Under the pieces are notes generated by a model. That model ran no database searches and was not told where the DNA came from. It saw only the letters and a list, made by a program, of their open reading frames with translations. A stretch of DNA of 46,652 nt from a virus, in IMG/VR virus record IMGVR_UViG_3300033182_000594, positions 1 through 46,652 of that record; one strand, written 5' to 3'. Positions 23,501 through 33,280 of the stretch are shown in pieces (within the stretch, counting starts at the first letter, position 1; every line of letters begins with the position of its first letter). A program made the translations under genes and the position numbers.

Positions 23501-26488
23501 TGCACGCAGATCCTTCATCGTATAACGACGATTGTTTTCAAGATTCAGCGTTACTGCATAATCTTGACGACCAGATTGTTTAGCAACATATGGAGAAAGC
23601 GATGGATATACTGGAATGTTTAGTACACCCAAAGTCATTGAGCCAGCTCTTTCGTCTGGAGTTCTAGGAGTTATAGCAGCAACACCCTTAATGACTTCAA
23701 CCTCACCTTCTTTGGTCAGTACAACTCGGTCTTTTCTTGGCAAGTAATACTGCAAATCGCAACGGAAGTTTTCGCTTGGCGAAATGTTATATACGCCATA
23801 ATCGCTACCATACAAGAATGTATTAGAAATTCTTGGGTTAGTAGGTGCGCCAGCAACAGTACCAGTTGCGGTTGGCTCACATGTGTTAGCCATATATGGA
23901 CGGAAGTCAACAGCATCACGCAAGTCAATTCTTCTGCCGTTAGTAGGAGAAATGAAGACTGGAATTTCTTGTGTTGTAATTGCAGTTGTATTTGCGCTAT
24001 TCTCGTTTGGATCAATTGGGTATGAATCAACTGAAGTGTAAGCATAACCATTAGATGTTGATCTATAGAAATAGTTAAACTTGACCATCAAACCATCAGC
24101 AGCAGACAACGACAAAGAACTTGTTGCTTTCTTTCTTAGATATGCTGGACCATAATAACCATCCTTCATACCACTATCAAGTTCAAAGTGAGAAGTAACA
24201 TCTGAATCAGCAGTAGAAACGGCAGTGTTAGAACCTTTATAAACACCAACCAGTTTAAACGCATCAGATACGCCGAGGCACCATGGACCAAGGTTATTGG
24301 TTACATTGTTGCCGCAGTTAATATGTACGAACTTATCTTTATATACAGTCTTGTCAGCATGTACAGCGTTGTAACGAACAACATCCCAATATACTGTAGC
24401 AGCAGTATCGCTAGAAATTTTGCGACCAATGTTAATTGTTAATGTATCTTCTGTACCAGTAATGCTGCCATTAGCAGACATATCGAAAATTGAACCAGCA
24501 GGATAAGATGCTTTATGGTTTAGCGATAAACCGCCACCAGTGTAGCCAATATTGTTAGCAACATAAATTGTTGTGGCGCCATTGATACCTGTAATTCTTT
24601 CAAGAATTGTATTTGAACCATGCGTAAAGGTGATGAAATCACCTACGCTGTAATCGTCATTAAAGTCGGTGCCAGAACCAGTAATTGTATTTCCGCTGAA
24701 TGCGCTAATTGTACCAGTCTTGTTATTAGAAGTAGCAGCAGCACGTGAAACGACAATAAAGTTTCTGCGGTCAGAAACATCTAGTGTACCAGAATCATTA
24801 TGATCCTCATCAGAAGTACCACCAGCAGCATTCGCTGTACCGAAATTGGTAATTGTACCAGCAGTTGTAATTGTTACTGCAGCTGATTTACGAACTACAA
24901 AGTTTGTATCAATTGTACCAGCAGAATCTCTTAGTGTTTTCGTTCCTTTCTGAGAGAACGGGAAAACAAGGCTGTTAAGTCCTGGTTCCTTAATCTTAGC
25001 AGTACCGTCAGACTCAAGAATAATGTCAGCCATAGCGTTCAAAGAACCGCCACGAGTACCATCATAGATAGAACGAACTTCAGCAAACGAATAACCGCTA
25101 TACATTCTTACATCAAAAAGATAGATACGGAACTGACCGTTCCAATGACCCATCGTACCTGAATCCCACTCAATACCACGGACACGTGCTTCACCAATAA
25201 CAGTACCAGAAGCAGCAGTTTGACCCAATGTTTTCTTAGAAATACCTTTTTGAGCTGCGCTGTAAAGTTTGACGACCTTTAAGTTTCTAAAGTCAAACTG
25301 ACCAACAACTTCTTTACAAAGAACATAATGACCAAGCGACATACCAACGGTGCGGTTGTCTGTTGAAGTGAAATCGGTCGCCTTATCTACATCACGGAAT
25401 ACTGTATTCTCAATAGAAATACGATTACCACTTACATAACCAACGCCTCTTTCAACTTCAGTAACCAATTTGTTCTTAGTACCACCACCATCTGCATTGT
25501 AACGACCAAGGTTATCGGTGCGCTTTAGATGCTCACGAACACGAATATTAAATGGTTCAACTGCATAGTTGCCATGTGTTTCATAGAACTTCTGATTAAC
25601 ATATTGACCGATGTCTGAATATGTTGTATCAGTAAAGCGTTGAATTACATTGCCATTTTCAATGTTAGCAATAGTAAAGAAAGTGGTTGTATTTGCTGCC
25701 GTTAGACTACGAGTTGCAAGAACTGGACTCATCTTAAGACGAGTAGCACCAGGAGCAGCATAGTTGGTTGCGCCAGTGGCGTTATCGAGCAACGAAGAAT
25801 CAGCGTTTGAATCTACAATAGATTCACGTGTTTCAAAACCAAGTTTCTTGTTAGGGCTGGTGCTATATTTTTCAACGATAATACTTTGCGGAGATACACG
25901 AACAAAATTCCCTTTATGATAGATAACCCCATCAGAAACAGTAGCACGGAAACCTTTGCCAGTTGCGCTAGTAACAATCGTGTTTGCTGCAACTTTAAAT
26001 GTATTATTGCCTGTCCAACGAGCAATCAGCGTTTCGTTGTCAGAAAAACTTTTTGCAGTATTAAGAGAACCAGAGTTTGTGTATTGAACAAACAAAGAAA
26101 GATAGTTTGGAGCTGAAGTTTCAGAACCTTCTTTAGCATCAACCAAACGTGCAGTAACACCAGAATCAGAACCAGTAATTGTTACATTCGCAATTGCGCC
26201 GCCTGAAAAAAAGTCACCAAGCAGCAATACACGATTGTTCGCATCTTTGTCACGCAACTTAACATAATCAATCTGAGAGGTTGTAAGACCAACCCCTGTT
26301 ACAACAGTGCCATCTACCAACACTTCATTGGCAAATCGTTCAATCTGATTTTGCAGAATACTTTGAAGCTGTGTTAATTCACGAGCCTGTACTGCATATC
26401 CTGGGCGGAAGAGAACACGGTGAAAATTTTTACTCTCCGCAAAGTCATCAAAATATGGACTTTGATTAAGATTGGTTTCGATTGCCAT
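20549..26488 (-). CDS. Giant virion structural protein (1979 aa), DUF4815-type
   Basis: 1979 aa, the largest gene in the window. The N-terminus (NQSPYFDDFAESKNFHRVLF, then RPGYAVQARELTQLQSILQN and QIERFANEVLVDGTVV) is the recognisable hallmark of a large baseplate-associated protein of marine T4-like phages, which I recall as DUF4815. The rest is mostly beta-rich and Asn/Thr/Ser-rich, with a probable helical stretch near residues 985-1010 (NNRRYTMKDLRAVEQRVKTL) and a domain near 1265-1290 (RSRLIEFTGSRMKPSTRVYP, then YFDDELVEEYC). It follows gp8-like by 11 bp and precedes the fibres, so it probably forms the peripheral baseplate to which fibres attach. The exact role is unknown. Confidence 0.85.
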   Translation of the reverse strand: MAIETNLNQSPYFDDFAESKNFHRVLFRPGYAVQARELTQLQSILQNQIERFANEVLVDGTVVTGVGLTTSQIDYVKLRDKDANNRVLLLGDFFSGGAIANVTITGSDSGVTARLVDAKEGSETSAPNYLSLFVQYTNSGSLNTAKSFSDNETLIARWTGNNTFKVAANTIVTSATGKGFRATVSDGVIYHKGNFVRVSPQSIIVEKYSTSPNKKLGFETRESIVDSNADSSLLDNATGATNYAAPGATRLKMSPVLATRSLTAANTTTFFTIANIENGNVIQRFTDTTYSDIGQYVNQKFYETHGNYAVEPFNIRVREHLKRTDNLGRYNADGGGTKNKLVTEVERGVGYVSGNRISIENTVFRDVDKATDFTSTDNRTVGMSLGHYVLCKEVVGQFDFRNLKVVKLYSAAQKGISKKTLGQTAASGTVIGEARVRGIEWDSGTMGHWNGQFRIYLFDVRMYSGYSFAEVRSIYDGTRGGSLNAMADIILESDGTAKIKEPGLNSLVFPFSQKGTKTLRDSAGTIDTNFVVRKSAAVTITTAGTITNFGTANAAGGTSDEDHNDSGTLDVSDRRNFIVVSRAAATSNNKTGTISAFSGNTITGSGTDFNDDYSVGDFITFTHGSNTILERITGINGATTIYVANNIGYTGGGLSLNHKASYPAGSIFDMSANGSITGTEDTLTINIGRKISSDTAATVYWDVVRYNAVHADKTVYKDKFVHINCGNNVTNNLGPWCLGVSDAFKLVGVYKGSNTAVSTADSDVTSHFELDSGMKDGYYGPAYLRKKATSSLSLSAADGLMVKFNYFYRSTSNGYAYTSVDSYPIDPNENSANTTAITTQEIPVFISPTNGRRIDLRDAVDFRPYMANTCEPTATGTVAGAPTNPRISNTFLYGSDYGVYNISPSENFRCDLQYYLPRKDRVVLTKEGEVEVIKGVAAITPRTPDERAGSMTLGVLNIPVYPSLSPYVAKQSGRQDYAVTLNLENNRRYTMKDLRAVEQRVKTLEYYSSLNALESSAKNKQIFGSTGIDRYKNGFLVDNFDGHNIADTTKVGYRAAIDRNRTQLRPTYTRTDVALSKDVQSTSTNVVNNNGIVTLSYTEATLLDQKYASKLRNPVQELTFDWRGEIKLNPPADNTPDITTLPDIQIDFDGMFQAIQEIADRTGVTGTDWGNWITTSSTSTTTNLGNVSGGNWAGFIQETTTQTDQIREGLQTTISASNETFEIGNFVENVAVREYMRSRLIEFTGSRMKPSTRVYPYFDDELVEEYCTPANSSFANTSVEGSELVTDAKGNVYGIFRIPDGKFRVGTKRFTLKDVANTQTQSSLMTTSAHGDYTSIPLDVTQRGSSINMVVPQFADDVVTDNRTLTSVRTSTVVTRRWDPLAQTFTVAAGQSEGVFVTKLDLWFGRKSSTYPITVQLREVENGFPTSTIVPYSSVTLQPSSVNVYGNSAPTASATTFTFDSPVFLKNNTDYAFVVMPGGNNDDYALWCGQLGGTDVNTNELIDKQPAGGVLFTSSNDRTWSPVQSEDVKFKLHKAQFSTSTGTVYLDNKNDDYFSIDNIGGSFNCGEKIVAESVLRISGVTGNSAGQYITVGTVIANNRATSTAANGVVRQIVKEYANGVCIVKIDPYNSAKFDAMSAGDRLMIYGTNFTSGMGEMSSYSANTRSGFVSFYHQTGGKLYITNSTGTTSTPFANGYVRGQVSSGSARVTSIDNVVLNTLVPKIPQITYGNTSVSWTAKTTSSGGVVGTTFENIDLQAENNFTDGVKKIYSKSNKAGRTLILKGSLSTNDTNVSPVIDNSRSNAVVINNIIGTSAAATEEWKDVGGASMRYMTRPVTLADGQDAEDLLIYISAYKPSTTGINVYARIHNPEDSEGFNDKDWTPLRQITAANTYSDTVNRNDFKEFEFGFSANTDGLNFLGTGWANNHAYMNTGNNDVVAYRSGDGSYNHTFKTYAIKIVMTSESSAVVPLVRDMRAIALQK

Positions 26489-26499
26489 TTATCTTATCC

Positions 26500-28266
26500 T
26501 TAGAAATCTAGAATGATCTTAATATCTTCAATTTGGTCTGGGTCACGAGTTACTGCTTGTACATTTTCTGTAAAGATAATTTCTCCAGAGAATGTATTTG
26601 CCTCTGGACCACTAATTGCCTCAACAGTAGCCAATGGAGTTGTACTGGTGCTCTTTAATAGAACATCATCTTTAGTAAAAGCAGGATAATCGCTGTAACT
26701 TTCTACGCTATTTATATACAGAGTTTGAAAGTATGCATCGTCAACTGTTTCATCATCTCTTGCATATACAACATTACAGTTTGCAGCAAGTACTGCATTG
26801 GACAGAGCAGCTGCTGTTTTTGCAGCAGTACCAAACTGTGTCACAAATTCGAGTTCACCAGATACTGCACGATTATAGTTGCGCAAATTGGTAAGAATAT
26901 TGTTAGGAACAATGTTACCAATAAGTTCTGGACTCAAATAGGCAATACCCAAACGAGTTGTTAAGCGCAAAGTTGATGGAGAATTAGAAGTATTGGCAAT
27001 ATGTTCAACAGAAACAATATCGTTGTTTGCATCAACCTTTAAGATTGGATCACGCAAAACGCTGATTGTTCTGAAATCAGTATTTGATGGAATATATCCT
27101 TTGCCAGTATTTGATTGCCCTTCGGAACCATTAAACTGAACATTCAACATTAATTTATCAGCATGCAAGTTACGAATTGGATCTTTGCCATGACCGCCAA
27201 GCGGAGAAATAACAACATTTGCCGTTGCGCCTGATCCATGAGTAGAGTTTGCACTAATAAGTGCCGTTGCACGTGTATAACCAGAACCAGTATTGATTAC
27301 AGAAACATTAGCAATAGCACCAGTGCTTGTATCAACAAGACTATATGCTTTTGCTCCTTGTCCGTCACCAATAATAGTAACAGTTGGAGAAATAATAACA
27401 CGTGAATCTGTATTACATACTGTCGCAAATGCAGTATTTACAGTCAGCGTTCTTGTTGAACCAGACCAGTTGATAATTCTACGCAGCTGTCCAGCACCAG
27501 TTCCATCTGTAACATAAACGCTAGAACCATTATAAAAATCATTTTCTGAAGCAGGATTAGCAGTAGAAGAAATTCTTAAAGTTGTTAAACCTGCTGCATC
27601 AACAGCAGCATTCGCAACCTGATAATATCCAGAACCAGTTTGGTTTGTTTCAACAACTAAGATCGCACCATTTACTGCAGCATTTTGTACTGCAAGTTGG
27701 CGAGAGGATTCAATTGAACCGTCATCTGCAGTAATTGTTTTGACTGGCATATGAACCGCAGTCATAAACTTTTGAGCGTCACCCAACGAAATTGTGTACA
27801 TGTACTTCCAAGTATATCCATCAGAGGTTGTAAATGGAAGAGTTGAGAATCCAGTTGGTTTAATCGTTGACTGGGCACCTTTGTTGTTATACAAACAAAT
27901 GTACACGTTATTTTCGTCAGTAAGAACATACCATGCACGATCATACATATCTGTATCGATATCACGATACATAGAATAAGTTGTACCTGAAGTCCAATCA
28001 TATCTTGGAATTACATGACTTACATCAGTTGGATTTACTTTTTTAGCACCAAGCATTCTACGCATTACTTCATAATGCAAATACTGCTCGTTGTCTGGTG
28101 GATTCTCAGGTGTTGGTTCATTTGGCCAAGGATTTGTTCTACCTAGACAAACATAAAGAATAACCGAATTCTTTGTTGCTCTACCATCACTTGCGCTGAG
28201 CGCATCTTTAAATGCTTCAGCATTAGTAATTGAAAGGTCTTTTGTAGCGTATCTATAAACAGCCAT
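26500..28266 (-). CDS. gp8: Baseplate wedge protein (gp8-like), enlarged
   Basis: 588 aa, against 334 in T4. The N-terminal part matches gp8: VILYVCLGRTNPWPNEPTPE against T4 IFITFGRSEPWSSNENE, VIPRYDWTSGTTY against VIPRRDWGDTRY, and SDGYTWKYMYTISLGDA against GDGYVWEYLFEIPPDV. The C-terminus (TFSGEIIFTENVQAVTRD, then QIEDIKIILDF) matches T4 SGEMIYMENRPPIIMAMDQTEEINILFTF. Between about residues 190 and 400 there is an added beta-rich region with G-x-G-A and G-S-G-Y repeats (VSVINTGSGYTRATALIS). It is coupled to the gp7-like gene by a 1-base stop/start overlap. Confidence 0.88.
   Translation of the reverse strand: MAVYRYATKDLSITNAEAFKDALSASDGRATKNSVILYVCLGRTNPWPNEPTPENPPDNEQYLHYEVMRRMLGAKKVNPTDVSHVIPRYDWTSGTTYSMYRDIDTDMYDRAWYVLTDENNVYICLYNNKGAQSTIKPTGFSTLPFTTSDGYTWKYMYTISLGDAQKFMTAVHMPVKTITADDGSIESSRQLAVQNAAVNGAILVVETNQTGSGYYQVANAAVDAAGLTTLRISSTANPASENDFYNGSSVYVTDGTGAGQLRRIINWSGSTRTLTVNTAFATVCNTDSRVIISPTVTIIGDGQGAKAYSLVDTSTGAIANVSVINTGSGYTRATALISANSTHGSGATANVVISPLGGHGKDPIRNLHADKLMLNVQFNGSEGQSNTGKGYIPSNTDFRTISVLRDPILKVDANNDIVSVEHIANTSNSPSTLRLTTRLGIAYLSPELIGNIVPNNILTNLRNYNRAVSGELEFVTQFGTAAKTAAALSNAVLAANCNVVYARDDETVDDAYFQTLYINSVESYSDYPAFTKDDVLLKSTSTTPLATVEAISGPEANTFSGEIIFTENVQAVTRDPDQIEDIKIILDF
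26709..26716 (-). promoter_or_regulatory. Possible late promoter inside gp8-like gene
   Basis: Exact TATAAATA on the minus strand, 221 bp before the ATG of the 1979-aa gene. Coding codons (TAT ATA AAT AGC) explain it equally well. Confidence 0.25.
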
Positions 28267-31200
28267 TAGAAAGTTCCTGAGATATAATAAGCATTCGCAC
28301 CAGAAAGATCTGCTCTAACCCACTTAGAAACAAGGTTTGCAGAAGTAGCGGAATTCACCTTATTTAGTACGAGTTTGTCATATTGTTTATGCGCAGTTTC
28401 AATAAGGATAACATCACCATTAACAAATTCGCTGGTCAATGTAGTTGAAGAACCAACAATTGTATGAGAGTTTGCAAAGTAGATATTTGCGCCAGTAATT
28501 GTACCAAAGATCCAGTTATCAGTTAGAATTACATTCGTTGCTGAATTGGCGCTAAAGCCAACCTCAACAAAACGATTAGGAATACCATCACCTGGATCCC
28601 ACTCTACGATAAAGCTGCTCTTACCATTTACTGTGTAGTTTGAATTGGAAGAAGCACCCTTCATATTTACATCAGGTCTAACTGACATAACTGTATTGTT
28701 AGCAATAGTTTTAATGACATAATCGTTGTCACCAACTTGCAGAAGGTCACCAACCGCATAATTTGTAAATGAGGTGCCAGTACCGATTACAGTTGCATTT
28801 GCCGCTGTTACTTCTACGCTACCAGCAACTGCCTTGTTACCAAACTCACCCAAGAAGTTGGTAGATGTACCCACAACATAATTATTTCCATTTTCAATTG
28901 CTACTGTACCATTTGCTGCGGTCTTAGTAATTGAAATTGTACCATTAGAAATAAGCGTCTTGGTGAATGATGTATTTGCGGTCACGTCAACATAAACATT
29001 AGACTGTGAACGGAACTTACCAAACAACGCTTGACCAGCTGGATGTACCAGTTTCAATGCATAATCACGATATCTCTGCAGAGAAATTGGTGAGATAATT
29101 TCATATGAAAACTCTTGATAGTATTCGCCATCTTGAATGTAACCACGAGCGGTTGATACATGGCTTCTTGTAGTGGCATAGTAACCTTCAGCATTCGCAA
29201 CGCCAGAAAGATTAATTGTTCCTGTGCCGCCAGTAGCAAGTGGACGATTGGTTGCTTCAAGAATAACTTCTTCACCTTGTTTGTATGAGAAACCAGAGTC
29301 TAGAGTACGAATCGCAGTAATCGTACCGTTCGCACCAACACCAGCATTAATAATTGCGTTCTTACCAAGCACGCCTTTGTCATCAATTGCGGTAATCGTA
29401 ACATTAACAGTACCATCTAATGTTCTTGTGTCGGTCTCATAACCAGGAATCCAAGAACCAGCCATTCTTCTAAGAGTTGCTGCGCCCAATGCATATTGGT
29501 TACTATCAGGATCACGATTACCGAAGTCTTGCCATACACGTGCAACAACTTGATATGTTACGCCATCAGGCAAAAGTTCTTTGTTAAAGATTTGTTTAAT
29601 ATCACCATATGCGCCCGCACTCGTTTGATGCAATCTATCACTTGTATCAATAAGATTAAGACCAGAATCTGTACTGGTCATGGTAATCCAAGATTCGCCA
29701 ATACCAAGTGCAGCAACATCATTAGATCGTACACGAACCGTTGGAGCACGTGAGTAACCAGAACCACCAACGACGCTTGACAATTTTCTAATCGTACCGA
29801 AAGTTGTATCTAGATAATTAAATGCATCTTCAAGTTTAGTGTACACATTTTCAATAATACCATTAGAAGTAACTGACCAATCTACAACATTACCAACTGT
29901 TGTATTTGCAGTTACCAAAGCAATTGGTTCATAATGAGAAAACGATTTAATTGGTCCCGCAGTAAACTGACTTGTTAAATTTGCGCTAGTGTTAGCAGCA
30001 ACACGATAAGTAATTACATCACGAACTACAGTTGATGGTGCAGTATATGCGCCTGTATTAGCAGCACCAACATGAGTAACAATACCAATTGCGCCTGAGT
30101 TTCTACCACGAATCTCATCACCAACCGAAAGTTCTTGACCAGAGATAACCGCAACTGATAGTGGAATCCAACCAGCAGTGTTGCCTGTAAATGAGGTAAC
30201 TGTACCCACTGTTGTGCCAGAAGCAGTGCTGATATTTACCTTTTCAGTGCCTGTAAAGTTTTTATATGTATCAACGCCAACAACAATGTTTGTACTATTA
30301 TATGCTCTACGAATTGTAGTAACAGTTGCATTGGCGCCAGAAGTAACACCAAACAAAGATGCGCCAACAGTAATTCCAGGATCAGAAGTATTTGCAACTA
30401 CAAGTACAGCATTCGCATGATCGCTGTATCTTCTATTACCAAGAACTTCCGTACCTGATTCTCTAAATCCATAATCAGTTGCTGAAATAATTACATTCGC
30501 AAATGTATTCATTGCTCTTGGTGCGCCATCAGCATCAGTAATCACTGGAGCCATGGATCCAAAAACAGTATTGCTTTGAATCAGATCAGTGTTAATTGAA
30601 ATCGCAAAGGTGTCGTTAATGCCTGTTTGTCCAATAACAAAACTTGCTGGCTCATTTCCGTCACCACCGATCAACTCAATCGTTGTCCCACCATTACTGG
30701 TTGAAGTTGTATAACCTGAACCACCATCTTCAATTGAGAATGTAAGTGTACCACCAAGGTCAACTGTTCCAATAACAACAACTTTAGCAAACTCGCCAAC
30801 ATCAGGAGAAATCAAACGAACAACATCACCATTGCGATATTCACCACCAGGAGATGTAATTGTTACATTATTAATACCTGCTTCAATAATCGGAGTGTGA
30901 CCAGTTGAAGTCGTATCAGACAACAAACGAATTGGTTCTAGATGATTAAATGTACCTTTAACATTTGATACAAGAATCTGCATCAAATCTCGACCACGAA
31001 CAACACGGCGAACTACATCTTCCACAAGAGCTTCAGCTTGCGAAGATGTACCTTTAATTGTTTTGCCGATAAAATTGTATGTTGCTGGCTGATAACTACA
31101 AACTAGATATTGATCAATGCGCCAATCACCATCAGAAACTTTAAGAATAGATTCTGAGGGATAGAACAGTTCAATACTTTCATTGTAGATTGTACGGAAT

Positions 31201-31517
31201 AGAAGTTTATATGATGCTAAAGAACCACGTGACAAGTTAAATTCTTTAATGTACTTCGCCATAATTTTTTTATCGGCGAGTACTTCTTCTGGCACAGAAG
31301 GCAATAGTGTATTAAAGAAATATGTAATATAATCGTCAGTAGTTGTACTGATATCACGATAAGAACTTAGATTACGAACCTCATGAGTCAGTTTGCCTTC
31401 CTGCTCCATGTATTCATAATATGCCTGCATAAAGAGAAGGAATCCTTCTCCATCTTCTTTATAAAAATCAGGAAACTGGTTCTTTACCAGTTTAGAAATT
31501 TTTTCTAGGACTGCCAT
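28266..31517 (-). CDS. gp7: Baseplate wedge protein (gp7-like), rearranged architecture
   Basis: 1083 aa (T4 gp7: 1032). Residues about 1-125 (FPDFYKEDGEGFLLFMQAYY, EYMEQEGKLTHEVRNL, FNLSRGSLASYKLLFRTIYN) match a region that lies in the last third of T4 gp7 (DSNFEAFCEAYIQYLSDGYG, KGIEASYKLF-type KFLFKVLYNEEVEIE). The T4 N-terminal two thirds are missing and the protein instead extends with beta-rich G-x-G-Y modules (FSIEDGGSGYTTSTSNGGTT). LVHPAGQALFGKF near residue 830 matches T4 FVHPVGFGFIAI. The gp6-gp7-gp8 order and stop/start overlaps on both sides support the call. Confidence 0.82.
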   Translation of the reverse strand: MAVLEKISKLVKNQFPDFYKEDGEGFLLFMQAYYEYMEQEGKLTHEVRNLSSYRDISTTTDDYITYFFNTLLPSVPEEVLADKKIMAKYIKEFNLSRGSLASYKLLFRTIYNESIELFYPSESILKVSDGDWRIDQYLVCSYQPATYNFIGKTIKGTSSQAEALVEDVVRRVVRGRDLMQILVSNVKGTFNHLEPIRLLSDTTSTGHTPIIEAGINNVTITSPGGEYRNGDVVRLISPDVGEFAKVVVIGTVDLGGTLTFSIEDGGSGYTTSTSNGGTTIELIGGDGNEPASFVIGQTGINDTFAISINTDLIQSNTVFGSMAPVITDADGAPRAMNTFANVIISATDYGFRESGTEVLGNRRYSDHANAVLVVANTSDPGITVGASLFGVTSGANATVTTIRRAYNSTNIVVGVDTYKNFTGTEKVNISTASGTTVGTVTSFTGNTAGWIPLSVAVISGQELSVGDEIRGRNSGAIGIVTHVGAANTGAYTAPSTVVRDVITYRVAANTSANLTSQFTAGPIKSFSHYEPIALVTANTTVGNVVDWSVTSNGIIENVYTKLEDAFNYLDTTFGTIRKLSSVVGGSGYSRAPTVRVRSNDVAALGIGESWITMTSTDSGLNLIDTSDRLHQTSAGAYGDIKQIFNKELLPDGVTYQVVARVWQDFGNRDPDSNQYALGAATLRRMAGSWIPGYETDTRTLDGTVNVTITAIDDKGVLGKNAIINAGVGANGTITAIRTLDSGFSYKQGEEVILEATNRPLATGGTGTINLSGVANAEGYYATTRSHVSTARGYIQDGEYYQEFSYEIISPISLQRYRDYALKLVHPAGQALFGKFRSQSNVYVDVTANTSFTKTLISNGTISITKTAANGTVAIENGNNYVVGTSTNFLGEFGNKAVAGSVEVTAANATVIGTGTSFTNYAVGDLLQVGDNDYVIKTIANNTVMSVRPDVNMKGASSNSNYTVNGKSSFIVEWDPGDGIPNRFVEVGFSANSATNVILTDNWIFGTITGANIYFANSHTIVGSSTTLTSEFVNGDVILIETAHKQYDKLVLNKVNSATSANLVSKWVRADLSGANAYYISGTF

Positions 31518-33280
31518 TAGGTAGACTCGCCAACAATAGTAATTGCCGCATCTCCAGAATTCATTAATAATATCTGTTCACGAACAGGAATTACATCTAA
31601 ACGATCTGGAGTAATTGTTACACGAATTTCAATACCAGAATATGCAGTTGGTGCAAAATTATTTACTTCGATTACGCCAGTGGTGTAGTTTACTGTACCA
31701 GCATTAGAAACAACATTTACTCTTTGTCTTGAAGCATTAAAACGATAGATGTTAATGTTACCTAAACCGTCATCATCAAAGTAGCAAGAAAAACCGTTGT
31801 ATGTAAATTCAGTAGAAGCAACTGATTCTCTACGAATAGGGTTATTGTATTCAAGTTCAACTTTTTCAGCAGCATTTACATTTGGAACAAAACGCTTTTG
31901 AAGATTAATAACCGCATCGTTGTTAAGAATGCTGCCAGTTGTAATATTATCCAAAGCACGAACGAAACGAGAATAGCGCAAACGATTACCAAATCTTTCA
32001 AGATTAGTTGAAGCAAAAGAAGCAATTGTATTACGAATGGTTTGTTCAATCGCCGATTCCGTTACACGTGTTCTAGTTTTATCATAGTATGTTGTAATAC
32101 TAGGAATAAGATAAGTGTAATTTGGATCAATAATAATTGGATCAATACCAAGAGGTGTTCTGTCAAGAATAGAAGCACGAACTTGCGCTTTGCGGTTTTG
32201 AGTAGCAAACTCTTCGCCGAAAGGTTTAACAGCAATGTACACCTTACCATAGACTGGAGGACTAGCATTTTCCCCACCAAACGCCACCACAGACTGCAGG
32301 TCTGCGTTTTCAGCAAGAAGGATGCGCTGGTAGTCTTCATCAATAACAGCTCGGTTCTGTGTCTGATAATTCCTTGGAGCATTAAATTTAATTGAAGAAA
32401 TTGTTTCAGCAGGACGACCGCCTCGTGCTGTACTATTGGTTGTTAATGTTGCTTGTGTATAACTAACACCAACATTCAACGTGTCAATAGAAAACGAAGA
32501 TGCGCCATTAGTAGCATCGCCGTTACAAACAAGATAATCTACAATAATAATATTGCCGTTTTTGAGTGCCTTACCCAAAGAACCTGAACCAAAAATAATC
32601 TCATGCTTTTCATCAGCAACTTCTTCTAAAAAGAATACTGGACTTGTAGAGAATACTTGATTTACATTAGTTGCACGTGTAAATTCAGTCACGGTTGTAT
32701 CAGAAGATGATTCTTGTACTGTTACGGCAATACTTGAAGCGTCAACATTTTTATTTGGAATGATGTAACGCTGAGGATTATTGCTATCAACTACAAATCT
32801 ATGAGTAAGAGGAGTGCCTTCTTTAATCTCGATTGATGTTTGAAATCCGTTGTTATCAATAACTTTATATGCTTGTGGTGTAACATAAGTATATTGTACA
32901 TCATCAATAATCGTTGTAAATTTAGAATTCTTAGGAATTGTAAACTGCGAAGTACCAGCAGCAACACCAGTAAATGTAACCTGAACATTCGCAGTTGCAC
33001 CGATAGCAGATACAGGAACATATCCCAGTTCTTTAGCACGAGATACAACCGAATCACGCTGCTGCGCAGTATCTAAGAACATCTCATTAGCAAGCATGTT
33101 TAGATAGTATGCATTGTAGTGAGTATTATAAGCAAGCACATCAAGAAGAACTGACATAGCAGAACCATCAAAATCATAATCCTGAAACTGACTTTGTGTG
33201 CTTAAATATGATTTAAGGTTTGTTTTGATTTGGTCAAAATCAAGTTCAGTAACTCTGAGATATGTGTTTGCCGTTGCCAT
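31517..33280 (-). CDS. gp6: Baseplate wedge protein gp6-like
   Basis: 587 aa (T4: 660). The N-terminus (LRVTELDFDQIKTNLKSYLS, FDGSAMSVLLDVLAYNTHYN, AYYLNMLANEMFLDTAQQRD, SVVSRAKELGYVPVSA) is the strongly conserved gp6/J-type wedge signature shared by contractile tails. It dimerises around the hub to form the inner baseplate ring. A further conserved block, YGKVYIAVKPFGEEFATQNR, is at about 347-366. Its start overlaps the gp25 stop by one base (TAATG), and its stop overlaps the gp7-like start the same way, so the wedge genes gp25-gp6-gp7-gp8 are coupled. Confidence 0.95.
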   Translation of the reverse strand: MATANTYLRVTELDFDQIKTNLKSYLSTQSQFQDYDFDGSAMSVLLDVLAYNTHYNAYYLNMLANEMFLDTAQQRDSVVSRAKELGYVPVSAIGATANVQVTFTGVAAGTSQFTIPKNSKFTTIIDDVQYTYVTPQAYKVIDNNGFQTSIEIKEGTPLTHRFVVDSNNPQRYIIPNKNVDASSIAVTVQESSSDTTVTEFTRATNVNQVFSTSPVFFLEEVADEKHEIIFGSGSLGKALKNGNIIIVDYLVCNGDATNGASSFSIDTLNVGVSYTQATLTTNSTARGGRPAETISSIKFNAPRNYQTQNRAVIDEDYQRILLAENADLQSVVAFGGENASPPVYGKVYIAVKPFGEEFATQNRKAQVRASILDRTPLGIDPIIIDPNYTYLIPSITTYYDKTRTRVTESAIEQTIRNTIASFASTNLERFGNRLRYSRFVRALDNITTGSILNNDAVINLQKRFVPNVNAAEKVELEYNNPIRRESVASTEFTYNGFSCYFDDDGLGNINIYRFNASRQRVNVVSNAGTVNYTTGVIEVNNFAPTAYSGIEIRVTITPDRLDVIPVREQILLMNSGDAAITIVGEST

